64,000 nt of DNA from contig WPIO01000011.1 in NCBI GenBank assembly GCA_009760855.2, positions 4,580,501 to 4,644,500 of the forward strand, read 5' to 3'. The position numbers and the translations under genes were made by a program. Shown here one piece after another: positions 12,012-22,370 of the stretch (its first letter is position 1; the number at the start of each line of letters is the position of its first letter). The stretch comes from Cristatella mucedo (taxonomy: Eukaryota > Bryozoa > Phylactolaemata > Cristatellidae). A model generated the notes under the pieces. The model made no database searches, was not told the origin of the DNA, and worked only from the letters and a program-made list of their open reading frames with translations.

Positions 12012-13060
12012 TAGTAGTAGTAATAATAATAATAAGATTATTGTAAATCGCTTTAACAGGAGCATTACATATGCTGCACAGGAAGTATGTTAATTGGTTA
12101 ATGGTGGCAATGTGCAGTGTCAGCCACACACAGGCCCACTAAAGGAAAAATTCCTTTCTGGTTTGGCCCGGTGGTTAAGGTGTCCGCCCCAACCAAGGTC
12201 TGGCCGAGGTTGTGGGCTCGAGCCCCGTGGCATACATGAAGCGCTTGAATAGAGATTAAGGTCTCTTAGGGCGCTGTACAAATGAATTATATTTATTTAT
12301 TTTTGTTTTATTCACGGACCCAGCAAATGGTAAAGGAGCAGGTGGGTTTTTAGCTTCTTTTGTAATGTCGTCAAGTCTGGAGATACCGTAAGTCGTCGAT
12401 AGTGAGTTCCGGGCTTTTAGAGCATATGAGCAAATGATACGGTCTCCAAAGGGTTTGAGTTGGGTTAGATTCACAGCTTAACGACTTAAGTAAGGAGAGC
12501 AGGTGGTACGATGCCTAGAACTACAGAGGAAGTAGTTTAGATAGGAGGCTGGTTTAATGAGAATGACTGGACTTAAAAAAGTGAGGAACAATCCTTGAAG
12601 CCTGATGGGGAACCTGTGGGGATTTGTCAGAATTTGTGTAATGTGGCAGTGGTGACATTCACGACAGACAAGCCTAGCTGCCGAGTTTTGCTCCAACTGT
12701 TAGCTGCCGAGTAGGCAGGCTGGAAGACCTGCAATAGTTTAGCCTATGCAGAATGTACCAAAGCATGGATCAGCTTGGATGTGGTGGTATCTCGGTTCAT
12801 GCAGGCCCAAGTTTTCGCAATGTTGGGTTGCTGAAAGCAGGCAGACTTGACTGTGGAGCTGGCACGGTCGTCTAGTGAAAGCTCACTTTGGGACATGTCA
12901 CCCAGATTGAGGGCAGATGCTAAGAGATTTTACTGGCCGAGCCTATTTTGGGGCTAGATTTTCCAATTTCGAAGTAACACGTGGTTTGCCCATAACTAGT
13001 AAGTTGGTTTCATCGTCATTCCTCTTAAGCTATGAGTTGGCAGTCATGTCCTCTGCACCG
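12012..13060 (-). mobile_element. Old L2-type LINE, interrupted by a SINE
   Basis: Minus-strand L2 sequence lies on both sides of a SINE: 3' UTR and decayed TTA tail at 12012-12155, RT region at 12302-13060. Recognisable blocks include the reverse complements of CACGACAGACAAGCCTAGCTGCC, the 'QNSAARLVCREC' segment (near 12690-12655) and CCCATAACTAGTAAGTTGG near 12995. Stops and frameshifts are frequent. It is clearly older than the 10.5 kb copy. Confidence 0.85.
12160..12301 (+). mobile_element. SINE family A, copy 2, inside an L2 copy
   Basis: It starts CTGGTTTGGCCCGGTGG, an A-box-like tRNA segment, and has the B-box-like GGGCTCGAGCCCC. It then runs into GAAGCGCTTGAATAGAGATT and TAGGGCGCTGTACAAATGAA with an ATTTATTT tail. 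The tail resembles the L2 3' end (AAGCGCCTAGAAAGAGATT, GAGGGCGCTTTATCAA). The flanking L2 segments repeat one another imperfectly (CACAGGCCCACTAAAGG before, CACGGACCCAGCAAATGG after), consistent with an aged target-site duplication. Confidence 0.85.
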
Positions 13061-13496
13061 CCAGGTCTATAGCGATCGTGCCCTGAATGAGTTCGGTTTA
13101 AACGTTTCGTCGGGCTTTTCCAGAAACACGCGCACACACACGCACGTGCACCCTATCCAATGAACATAGCCACACCCCTAGAATAGACTTCTCGTACGAA
13201 TTTTGCAAACTAAAGGTAAAATGGCCCATCGAACGTGCACATTATAACACTGCCAATTCTGATATCAGAATCAGGGTGAGCTCGCAATTGCTGGCATCCT
13301 CAAAGAAACAGTTTGCTGTATAGGGCTGTTTTCCCCTTAAAACCAACCCAAGATCAGAACTAGACACCGTCGAAGGAATTTGGATCTCAGGCTCAATGGT
13401 TGGCTGAGTGGATCGATGAGAAGGAGACATATTCCTCTTTAATAATTCCTCAGTTGCTTCTATATAATATACGATGAATAGGCTAGCTGATCAAGC
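13061..13496. other. No gene recognised
   Basis: AT-richer spacer with a short CA-rich stretch (ACACACGCACGTGCAC at 13133-13150). Nothing else seen. Confidence 0.4.
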
Positions 13497-13660
13497 AGCC
13501 TCATTTATATAGCAGGAGAAAAGCCTTAATGGTGTCCACCACCGCTTGGCTTGTAGTGGACGCTATAGGGTTGGCTGCTGCCGGAATCAAACCCACGAGG
13601 CTCGTCTTAAAGTGCGAGCACGGTGCCCTGGGTTTAAACTCTAGAGCACCGGAAGCCGTT
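13497..13660 (-). mobile_element. SINE family B, copy 1
   Basis: Read on the minus strand it has a B-box-like GGTTTGATTCCGGC, then the body shared by family B (GTCCACTACAAGCCAAGCGG, GGCTTTTCTCCTGCTATATAAATGAGGCTG). The 3' end TATAxAAATGAGGCTG recurs in the other copies. Confidence 0.7.
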
Positions 13661-13862
13661 CTCGAAATTTCAGTATGTAGGATTGTCAATTCCCTAAATG
13701 CAGTGTCATTTCTGCCGAAGCAAATATCACAGAAACTAGTTGCATGCACGACTGCAGAAATCCACATGCAAGCATGCATAGACAGATGCAGACACATGCA
13801 CTGACCATCCACAGGCACAGGCACAACTGCACACACCCACGCACACACTTTTACGCACTCAC

Positions 13863-14070
<208 letters not shown>

Positions 14071-14843
14071 CAAACAGACACAATGCACACAGACACACAG
14101 ACACACAGGCACGTACACAACACTTTGCATGAGTGCACACTTTGCACGCACTCACGCATGCAGGAGTGTATGGATGCAGGCGTTCACACAGATGGGTAAC
14201 TGTGAACACTGGGTCATTGTGGATAAGCCGGCTTCCAAGCTGCTGCCTTGACCTGGTGTTAGTGGGTACTCATCTCTTGACTCTTACTGGCAGGCTTTTT
14301 GTTTGCATTGTTGCTGCATTGCCCTGCATTGCCCAGGAGATGCGCAAGTCTGCAGTAGGACTCACTCGTCCATTGGAGGGGCTGGGGGATCCGGTCGTGG
14401 GCATTAAGCAATCTTCGGCTGGCTTTCGAAGTTTATACCTGTTCTTGCCAATATGAATAGCCTGCAGGGAGCCTGGAGACGATATCCCGGTCTTTGGTAG
14501 CTGCTTTCAAGAGCATTGCTGCCCAGCAACAGCCTACTCTGTGCTCAGCTTAGCTCGGGGAAACCAAGTCGGCTTGGCAGGCTTGATTGGAAGGGGGAGG
14601 AGTCAGCTGAACAGATCCACAAGCTGCTTGTCCTGGCCAGAGCCTGACCCTTGCCGAGTGATGAGCTTTACACTGCACTGCAATCCCACTCGAACCAAAT
14701 CACTCGTCCGTCAGCTGTCGATTGGTGATCACCTGGTATCGCCGGCGAAACCGCTGCAACCTGGGTGGGCATGCAAATAACTAAATGAGCAGGACCCGGA
14801 CTCCAACTGGGCTTGTTAGCAAATCCTTTCGAAAATGTCTTTG
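14071..14843. other. No gene recognised
   Basis: A CA-rich transition to about 14180, then non-repetitive sequence with only short, unrecognisable ORFs. Confidence 0.4.
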
Positions 14844-15005
14844 TGGCCTGGATGTTTAATGCCGCCCTGGTGGGGAAGGGTAGGGTGCTTGCCTGTAACG
14901 ACCTGAGTCATGGGCTACAGCCCTGCCACATATATAGCTGGATCACCCGGATAGAGATCAAGTTCTCTTAGGTCGCTATGCAAATTAATTATATTTATTT
15001 ATAGC
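14844..15005 (+). mobile_element. SINE family A, copy 3
   Basis: GCCCTGGTGGGGAAGGGTAG head, B-box-like GGGCTACAGCCCTGCC, then GGATAGAGATCAAGTTCTCT, TAGGTCGCTATGCAAATTAA and an ATTTATTTAT tail. On the opposite strand this tail supplies an AATAAA hexamer. Confidence 0.8.
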
Positions 15006-15109
15006 TGTGTCTTAAGTTAAACCTCTCCACATTTAAGTACTCACAGACTATCTCTACTTGTGTAGGCTTCGACAGCCCGGCCTCTTCTCAAACTGATTCC
15101 TAGATTCGG

Positions 15110-15265
15110 CTATCGGCTCAGCCGTGCTCGACTTTCCTTCTGTGCTCTGTCGTGCATTGAAAGCGCTAACGTCATGGATTCGAAATGCTTCAGCAGCCCT
15201 GCCACCGTTTTTTGCGTTGTGTTTGGCTTGAGCTGGGCGGAGTTGCCGTCGGCCTTGGGCTTGGT
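15110..15265 (-). CDS. Unassigned coding-like terminal exon
   Basis: The minus strand has a GC3-rich open frame ending in TAG at 15110. Parts read QLKPNTTQKTVAGLLKHFES and DRAQKESRARLSR. It is preceded in frame by TGA, so a splice acceptor would have to lie inside (for example CCCAAG, about 15255). Composition is protein-like and no low-complexity repeat explains it. An AATAAA on the same strand at about 15000 comes from the reverse of the neighbouring SINE tail. The family is not recognised; it could be a 3' exon of the upstream minus-strand gene or chance. Confidence 0.22.
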   Translation of the reverse strand, partial: TKPKADGNSAQLKPNTTQKTVAGLLKHFESMTLALSMHDRAQKESRARLSR

Positions 15266-15854
15266 TCATGCTGCCCTAGCCCCTGTGGCCCCCCTCTTCT
15301 TAACTTGCGGTTGAGCTGAGCGCAAGCTGCGCTGTTTCACATGTGGCCTACTTTAATTTCCCCTTCCACCGTTTTGCTTGGCCTGCCACCTACCGAAAGG
15401 CGGCCATTGCTTGCCTGCATCTGCTCGCAGTGAGAGCAAGGAAGGCACCGCTGCTAGTGCTGCTTTTTTGTTCTCCCACGACCCTCATCCAGTTTTCTGT
15501 GGCTGCCATTTCTGGAAGTGTGGGAGCGGAAGTGTGGGAGCGGAGCTAGTGCGAGTAGGAGGTAAATAATCCCTGCCGAGCTCGAGGCTGGGAGTACCCG
15601 GTTGCTCTGGTACTATTTCCCTGCGACAGCGTGTTTCTGCTTTCTTTGGAAGACTTCTCCGAAGTTCGTCTCCGTTCTTTGAAGTGTTTCATTACAGAGT
15701 TGACCCTCTTTGCTTTGCCTCGCTCTCTTTGTATTTGTTGCTCATTCCTGGCCGCTGTTGTGACGTCTACTGGATTCCAATCGGCAGACTAAGTGTCATG
15801 CAAAAGAAGGAGATGTTTTGTAAGTGTGGGAAGCTGTCCTTGGCACTCCTTTAG
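15266..15854. other. No gene recognised
   Basis: Mostly non-repetitive. A short direct repeat GTGTGGGAGCGGA occurs twice near 15517-15542. Confidence 0.4.
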
Positions 15855-15990
15855 TCATAATAATGATAATAATAATACATTTGATAAAGTGCCCTCAGAT
15901 AACTCAATCTCTGTCTAGGTGCATTGCAATTGATAATAATAATAATAATAATAATAATAATATTTGTATAGCACCCTCAGATAACTGAAT
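15855..15990 (-). mobile_element. Two adjacent L2 3' tails
   Basis: Two successive minus-strand L2 termini, each with a TAA-triplet run (15857-15878; 15932-15961) followed by the reverse of the GCGCTTT/AGAGATT/CTGAGGGC block. Both are extremely short, the product of two heavily 5'-truncated insertions or of a tail duplication. Confidence 0.75.
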
Positions 15991-16590
15991 CTCTTTTACC
16001 TACTTTAGTAGTCTCCTTTGGCATTGAATGCATGCATCTTGTGCAAGTAAGGTTGGTGGTGGTGGCGATGGCGGTGGGGGGTGTGTGCAGTGGTGCCAGA
16101 AGGCGACAGCATGCATTTCTGGTCCAATCAGCCACGGTCCAGCAAAGGCATCGCCCTACAGATCTCCTACAGAGAAGGTGCCTGCTGCCCACAGAGCAAA
16201 TGGTGGTGATAGTGCGCCAGTGTGTGCGGCCATCTGACCAGGCTGCCGGTTGGCAGTGGACAGGAAGTGCTAGACATGGAATTAGGCAGCTGCCTGAAAA
16301 TTGTGCTGATCAAGAGGAGGTAGTTGGTAGGGCCCGAGTCCTACCGGGAGGGAAGGCAGGAAGCTCTGACATACCGGACATTCCAAGACTTGCAGCCAGC
16401 AGCCACAAGAAAGGCAATCAGCAGCAGCAGCAGCAAGGTAAACACGATGTTCAGAGATCTAAAAGAACTTGTTTTTTTTTGGGGGGGGGGTCGGATGTAG
16501 GTGAGGTCGTTGCAGTTCTAGCCAGCGACCGTGAGATGACTGGAAGCCCAGGGGCGGGTTACTACAAGAGCACGTGACTGGAGGAGCGAG
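15991..16590. other. No gene recognised; open plus-strand frame
   Basis: A plus-strand frame is open from 16032 to 16577 but has no recognisable domain. It includes a (CAG)5 run followed by GCAAGGTAAAC, a possible donor, and a homopolymer T8-G10 at 16471-16490. It may be part of the neighbouring L2 remnant. Confidence 0.3.
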
Positions 16591-17115
16591 GAGGTCGGAT
16601 GGATAGGCAACTTCAACAAACTGTAGGTGAGGCAGAGCATCTCAAAATCGATTCGATGCTAGATTGGCTGCCAGAGAAACTCAGGAGTGGTGTGATGTTG
16701 AAGCCATGCCATTGACGACAGGCCAGCCGAGCTGCCGAGTTTAGTGCCAGTTGCAGACAATTAAGGGCCTAGCTGGGAGTCCTGAATTAAGAGAATTGCA
16801 GTAATCTAGACACGATGCTCCAAGCGCATGAACTAGTTTGCCTGTCGAAACCGTGCCTAAGCATGCCCTGATTTTGGCAATGCTCTGGGTGGCCGACCCA
16901 GATTATGGAAGGTGTCACGTGATGCTAGATGAAGCCATCTTTATGCTGATCTCATCCAACTTGACGGAGATACTAGGCTTGCCCATAACAATGGGGTTGG
17001 TCTTGTCGCTAAACCCAAAAAAAAGTGAATGGCTATCAATGAATGTTGTCGGATGCAGAGCAAGGCTTAGAATTATCAACGGATAGTACAGCTGAGTGTT
17101 GTCGACATGTCAATA
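16591..17115 (-). mobile_element. Diverged L2-type LINE, RT region
   Basis: On the minus strand the conserved 'TNPIVMGKPSISVKL' segment (about 17010-16970) aligns with 'TNLLVMGKPSVIQRLERL' of the 10.5 kb copy. The 'CNSL..GLPA' and 'RQLGW' equivalents follow. Many frame breaks. Confidence 0.7.
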
Positions 17116-17184
17116 CTAGCCAACATTGTGTTTGGGAATGATATTGGCTAGAGGGACAGTATAAATGATAAAAGGGCAGTGGCA

Positions 17185-18420
17185 TAAGACAATAAGAATA
17201 ATACATTTTTTAGCACCCTCAGAGAACCGAATCTCTTTCTCGGCACTTTAAAGATGCTGTAAAGAAATCTTGACCAAATGATTAATGGTAACATTCGCAA
17301 TGTCATCTAGACTAACATTGTTAGATGTTACATTCACAGGGTCAGCATGCAGATATGGTTAGTGGCGGCAGGCACAGTGTCAGCACACATAAGCACACAA
17401 CCTACAAATAAAAAGGACCCACTAAAAATGCTGTCATAAACAAGTGTGATTCAAGCTTCTTTTTAAATGTCGTCATGTTAGGGGATGTCGTAATGTCAGT
17501 CAGGAGTGAGTTATAGGCTTTTGGAGCATATGAACTCAAGGCAAGGTCTTCACATTTTTTGAGGTTCATATGAGGTATAGCGACACGATTTGAGTCAGAA
17601 CAGTGGGTTGTATGATGCTTGGCCTGGTGGGGGAAGTAGTTCCGATAGCTAGGCTGGAGCCAAAGAATAAAGGGACCTAAAAGTGATTGACAGAACGCTG
17701 AAGTAAATACGCTACTTGATTGGGAGTCAGTGCAGGTCTGCAAGAAGTGGTGAGATAATATTAATAATAATAGTAATAATACACTTGGTAAAGCGGCCTC
17801 ACAGAACTCAATCTCTTTCTAGGCGCTTTACATTTGTTGAGATGTGGCAACCGAGACGCTCACGACAGACAAGCATTGCTGCAGAGTTTCGCACCAACTG
17901 GAAAATTGCACAAGCAGGTAGACCAGCAAGCAGTGATTTACAGAACATGCAGTGAGTGACAGAGCGAGTTTCGCGATCCGTGAGGTGTGTGATATTTTAA
18001 GGGCTTCCCAGGTTACCGCCATTTACATCTATATTCTGGCACCTCTCGCAGAGATGAAATTAACCCAGTTTAACACTGTTCCAATGGTACCTAGGCGTGT
18101 GAAAAAGTGCTCCAGCAGTTGCTGGTCGTCAAGTATGTCTAATACTATTGAGAGATCGGAGAATTTTCTGAATGGTCCTACTTTGATGAGCATTTGTGAG
18201 TAGGTCACTGTGAACCCGAAGCAGAGCAGTTTCTGTGGAATCGTTAGCTCTAAATCCCGATTTGATCTTGCTAGAGAGGTCAGATGAACTGCTGGAATCA
18301 TTTTGCCACCGAGCGTCCTGCTTATTGAAGTGTCTTGGATAAGAGTGGCAGGAGAAAGACTGGATGAAATGAAACTTAGTTTTCTAATGACCTAGGATCG
18401 ACTTCTTCACGAGTTGCCAG
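17185..18420 (-). mobile_element. L2-type LINE, degenerate, with a nested LINE insertion
   Basis: Minus-strand 3' UTR (17185-17400), RT C-terminus with 'YNSLLTDI' and 'HQAKHHTT' equivalents (17400-17745 and 17838-17950), and an upstream RT block around 18190-18030. That block reads like 'FSDLSIVLDILDDQQLLEHF' and aligns with the LDLSAAFDTIDH box of L2 RTs. It is decayed by stops. It is interrupted by the 81-bp insertion at 17757-17837. Confidence 0.85.
17757..17837 (-). mobile_element. 81-bp 5'-truncated L2 insertion with target-site duplication
   Basis: It consists only of the TTA tail and the last block of the L2 3' end. It is flanked by identical TGAGAT hexamers at 17751-17756 and 17838-17843, and interrupts an older L2 copy. 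Removing it and one hexamer restores the L2 order seen at 11060-11085. Confidence 0.88.
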
Positions 18421-19480
18421 GAAGAAGCTGCTGCAGCAGGGCAGGGACTTCACTGGTATCCAGGTACACATTAAATAGTATTTAAACAGGCCTACATATC
18501 TTATGAAGGAGAACTGTAGGGACAGGGCCAATTGAACTAGTGGTCTTCCTAATCTGTGAGACAAATTTAGAGTTCGATAGCGATAGGCATGAAGGAGGAG
18601 AGAGAGAAGAAGAAGAGTAGGACGATGTGGACTTGCTGTGCAGCAGACTCCACTGAAAGGCACCGGAGTTCCCATATCTGTTCTATGCGACCTACGAAGA
18701 GGGCTCAGACTGTGACCTAGGCAGCCGCAGGCTCGAGGGCAGTGGAGGGGCTGACAATGACTCTCGGCAGATTTGGCAGATAGCTCGGCAGTCAGGCCAG
18801 TGACTCTGCAGTCAGGCCCCATTGGCGGCAGCTGTGGAAGAAGACATCCATCTACCGAAAACTGCTGCCAGCTGTCGGGTGGACACGGAACGAGCAATGA
18901 AAAAACAATGCTTGCATGGAATATAGGGGGTGTGCCCATGGAATACAGGGTGGGGGGGAGGGGAGGGGAGGGCGAGATCCCTCGAAGCCGGTGGCCGGTC
19001 TAGAGTGTGCTGACTGGGCGTGGCCTGCGTGGCCCGAAGACATGTCGTTCGGTGGGCTGTCACAGCCATTGGGATCACTGTAGTGTGCGCTTCTTTGTGA
19101 GTGGTTAAGAAAATGGTTGATAGTGAACATTAACACCTTTGGGTTATTGACCTCTGATTCGACTATTTATCTATACAACGTGGACTTAGCCTCAAATGCC
19201 AAGGGGTGAATAGTCAGTTTCGACTTGTTGGCACCTTTTCTAGTCTACATGTAGTATGGCCTGCTTTCTTGATGTCAGCCGTCGACCAAAGATTGTCTGG
19301 GTGGTGCCAAACCTTGCGTTTAGTAAAATCAGCAAATTAGGGTTTAAGTGAGGCTAGTGCATTACTCTCTCTTCTTTTCATGGCACGGCCATTTTTAGGA
19401 TTACTAGTATGCAGCAAGAAGACTAGTGCATAGTTAAAAATGCATGTGCAAGCAAACTTAGTAATAGCAATAATATGATG
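18421..19480. other. No gene recognised
   Basis: It contains a long minus-strand frame (18939-18376) with no domain signature and poor coding character. A GGGGAGGGGAGGG run lies at 18953-18972. Confidence 0.35.
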
Positions 19481-19945
19481 CCTGCCTAGCGGTGCCCTAG
19501 GACTACTAAATCTGTGTCTAGGCACTTTACGTAAGATCGAAAGGAAGTGACTGACTCTGTGTCGCGTAGCTAGTCGTGCGGTACGTCGAGAAGCCGTTTG
19601 GTTTCACACACTCACTCACACTCTCAGTGTCTCACCGTCTCTCTTTCACTCTTACTCTCCCACCATGTCTCTCTGTCACTTCCCTTTCACTCTTCTCTGT
19701 CTTACATGCTCCTTGACTTTCTCTTCACCAACTTGACAGTACCAGAGCGATTTTGCACCTTTTCTGCATGTACGATTTCGCTTGCTGCTGTGGTTTTGTT
19801 GATCAAGACCAGTCTCGGTCTCTTCTGTCGCCAGCAGCTTCTTACCCAATCCCGGATCGCACCACCATATGCACAAGCCCAGTCACCTTCTTCTCCCTGG
19901 CACATTTTAAGCATACAAATGCCCGAGCATACCTATGTATATAGG

Positions 19946-20032
19946 TGTAATAATAATAATAATGCACTTGATAAAGCGCCCTCAGAGAACTTAATCTCTT
20001 TCTAGGCGCTTTACATTTGCTGCAAAGGGAAA
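19946..20032 (-). mobile_element. L2 3' end fragment
   Basis: TAA-triplet tail followed by CACTTGATAAAGCGCCCTCA and the CTTTCTAGGCGCTTTACATTTGCTGCAAAGG block, the standard minus-strand L2 terminus, under 90 bp long. A similar weaker remnant lies at 19483-19530. Confidence 0.85.
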
Positions 20033-20094
20033 TGCATCTGACTTACTGTGTACACTCTGTAATCAGCAAATACGAAAGCAAGCAAACCGCCTTC

Positions 20095-20168
20095 TGCCCT
20101 GGCGCAGAGTATTTTTGTGCCGAACAGAAATGATCCCACAGTGCTCTACCAGTTGAGCTATTAATATT
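20095..20168 (-). repeat. tRNA-like fragment
   Basis: The minus strand reads TAGCTCAACTGGTAGAGCAC, a very good tRNA A-box/D-arm. The downstream half (ATCATTTCTGTTCGGCACAA) does not form a good B box or acceptor stem. It is most likely the head of a tRNA-derived repeat rather than a working tRNA. Confidence 0.4.
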
Positions 20169-20454
20169 CCGCTTCAGCACAGTGTGTAAACTATTGCCTT
20201 GGTGTTGATGGGCACTTACACCGTACTCGTCTATTCATACTGTGTATAAGTATATACAGACTGCATGTTTATGTATATTGGTATGTGTAAGAAGAAAAAC
20301 ACATTCACATGCATGGGTATGGACCAATACCCAATCAGGCTGGCGCCTGCATGGGTGTGGCTCTTTTCTCTACATCATTCCTGTTACTAGAGGTGACCAA
20401 ATCGTTATTTGTCAGGGTTGGGTGCACAATTGTTAAAAATAGAGACCGTATGGC

Positions 20455-20800
20455 ATAATAATAATAGCACCTTTTTACAATGCTGTAAGAGAAGCAAATC
20501 TCTCGTCTGGGCACACTGCCTGGGCTGAACAGGCAGCATTTCAGCTGATTGGTGACAATAGTTTGCACGGTTGCAGTCGACGTAAGCTCATTGAGGGCAG
20601 CTCGCTTGAATGGAGCAAATGCCCCAATGAAGGGATGGGCTTTTAGCTTTGTTTTATATATCATTAGCCAATTAGGTTTAAGCATTTCAAAGGAGTAGCC
20701 ACAGCAGCAGGAGCATGAGTGGGACTTCGAGGCAAGCGACAGGTCTCGAAGTGTCAGAAACTTGAAGTCTGACGGATAGCCAGTGCAGATCGTGGTCGGA
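20455..20800 (-). mobile_element. Diverged L2-type LINE 3' region
   Basis: It starts with a TAA tail remnant. It keeps the order of the L2 3' UTR and RT C-terminus (reverse complements of the CTTGAAGTC...AGCCAGTGCAG block at 20760-20795), but at low identity. Confidence 0.6.
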
Positions 20801-21305
20801 AGCATTTCCTCCGGGCCATGGGAAATCCCTTAGTGTCGTAAAAGGTAATGCCCAGAAGCCGGCCGTGTGAGCAAGCCGCTTCGTGAGCATCGCTGCTGCT
20901 GCTGCTGCTGCAGCTGCTGCTGCCCCAGCGTGCAACAAAGTGTTTGGGCTGCTGGGATTATGCAGCGCACTCGTGCTACAAGACGGGTCCGAGGCCAGCC
21001 GAAAGGTGCTCGACCGTGACGTGACCGTGGCCACTGGCTTGAGTCCTGCGGCGGCGATCTCGTGCCATTTACAGTCTGCTGCAGGGCTCGAGCAAAAGCT
21101 GCCAAAGCTTTTCTGCTACTACGTAAATGAGGCTGTTCAGAGGACCGGGTTTTTTTTGAATGCTCATTGCGATCGCGACTGCAACGATTTTTCGCCTGGC
21201 TGCGTGCCGTGCTTCCTAGTTAGGCGCACAAGTCGGCTCGCGAGCTTCTCAGACATGCGACGACTTATTCAGCGGTGATCGGTGATTGAAGGATATTGAC
21301 TGGGG
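20801..21305. other. No gene recognised; (CTG)n
   Basis: A (CTG)8-like run at 20891-20925 encodes Ala/Leu/Gln runs on the two strands. ORFs across it are not recognised. A degenerate SINE B-like piece (TACGTAAATGAGGCTGTTCAG) ends near 21140. Confidence 0.4.
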
Positions 21306-21447
21306 CTAGCTGCGCGGCCCATTCAATCCACGGATGTGCTGCTCATTCAAATGAACCAGACAGTACTTGTCACCGGTCTCAGTCACAGCGAATCCACCCT
21401 CCCTCGGGCTCCAGGCCGCTGCAGATGCCACTGGGCGGATCTGAGCG
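21306..21447 (-). CDS. Lgl/tomosyn-like gene, candidate downstream exon
   Basis: After a GGGGGCGCAG acceptor the minus strand reads AQIRPVASAAAWSPREGGF and AVTETGDKYCLVHLNEQ, ending in TAG at 21306. The 'VAS...GGF.V' pattern corresponds to the family segment 'GIASCVFT..GQGFYLISP' in LLGL proteins, a WD40 strand late in the second propeller. The acceptor phase (two bases expected from the previous exon) fits the proposed donor at 28407. The end is uncertain: either the TAG is the true stop, giving a short C-terminus, or a donor such as CAAGTACTG splices on. The splice would span a 7-kb intron that contains an antisense PIGA exon, so this exon is less secure than those at 37-38 kb. Confidence 0.42.
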
Positions 21448-21849
21448 CTGCGCCCCCACTTGGAGAGTGGCACGCAGCAAGCGCTGCTTTTGACCAGCTT
21501 GTGAGATAGGAGTTCGTGAGCTCTGTGCCTGCTCCCTGGACTTCCTCGAACGAGTCCGGCGGTTAGGAAGTCTAGCGTTGGTGCTGCAGTGCATCCGCTT
21601 TCACGTGCCCGCAGCCATTTCTTTTTTTTGTGGATTGCCAGCACGTTTGGCGTGCCTGTCGCTCCCCAGCGACCGTATCGAAATCAAGTCGGGCACGTGT
21701 GCACATCAAGTGATGAACATGTCCACAAGTCGTGCGACTGCATCTACAGCCTGGTGTCCAATGTTTCCTCGAAAGAAATTTGCCACTCCCCAGGCCCACT
21801 GCACGCAATATGTCAATCAATGTCTTGCATTGATTGTCGATTCAGTTTG
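21448..21849. other. No gene recognised
   Basis: Overlapping unassigned ORFs on both strands. Nothing recognisable. Confidence 0.35.
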
Positions 21850-22040
21850 CCGAAGCGTTTTGTCTCTTGGCTACACCGAAGTGCAATCTGTCGCCGATAG
21901 ATGTGCAAGTAAGTTCGAGTCCAGCAGTGGCCGATCCTTTATTGCCCACTGCAAGCTGCGGCAATAGCCTTCAAGGCTCATCTGCTGCTATACAAATGAG
22001 GCTGTTGAAAGTCGATATAATAGACTGGCTGTTCTGGTCA
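21850..22040 (+). mobile_element. SINE family B, copy 2
   Basis: B-box-like AAGTTCGAGTCCAGCAGTGG, then TGCCCACTGCAAGCTGCGGC, AATAGCCTTCAAGGCTCATC and GCTATACAAATGAGGCTGTT, the family B body and end. The A-box part is degraded. Confidence 0.75.
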
Positions 22041-22214
22041 GCTGCTTCAAGATGGTAGCAGATCGTCTATCGGGTTCTGCACTCTTGAGATTTGTTAGCT
22101 GAGCGAATTCGGCCGGAACCTGACCTTGCCTTCGTGGACTGGTTTCAGAGCACTGCTTTTTAGGGTTTGCACATGGGATCCACGACTTGGGAGCCTTTCA
22201 GAGCAGCAATGACA

Positions 22215-22265
22215 GGTCAGTGTGTGTGTGTGTGTGCGTGCGTGCGTAAGTGTGTGTGTGTGTAC
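22215..22265. repeat. Short (GT)n microsatellite
   Basis: Interrupted GT repeat inside otherwise unremarkable sequence. Confidence 0.8.
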
Positions 22266-22370
22266 AAGACATTGATAGGTAGCGTTCGACAGATATGTAA
22301 TGATAGAATAGAAATCCCCAAAGAGCAGCCACGTGCAGAAGACCGTGATCGGTAGCGTTCGAAAGGTAAA

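Noticed and set aside
15110-15269. The overlapping ORF as a tomosyn-type R-SNARE tail
   Set aside because: The alignment to SNARE heptads needed several gaps and no zero-layer Arg could be placed with confidence.
18376-18939. 187-codon minus-strand ORF
   Set aside because: No domain, no splice context and unremarkable codon use. Taken as chance.
20095-20168. Candidate tRNA gene on the minus strand
   Set aside because: The D-arm is good, but no T-arm or acceptor stem of proper form follows. Kept only as a tRNA-like repeat fragment.
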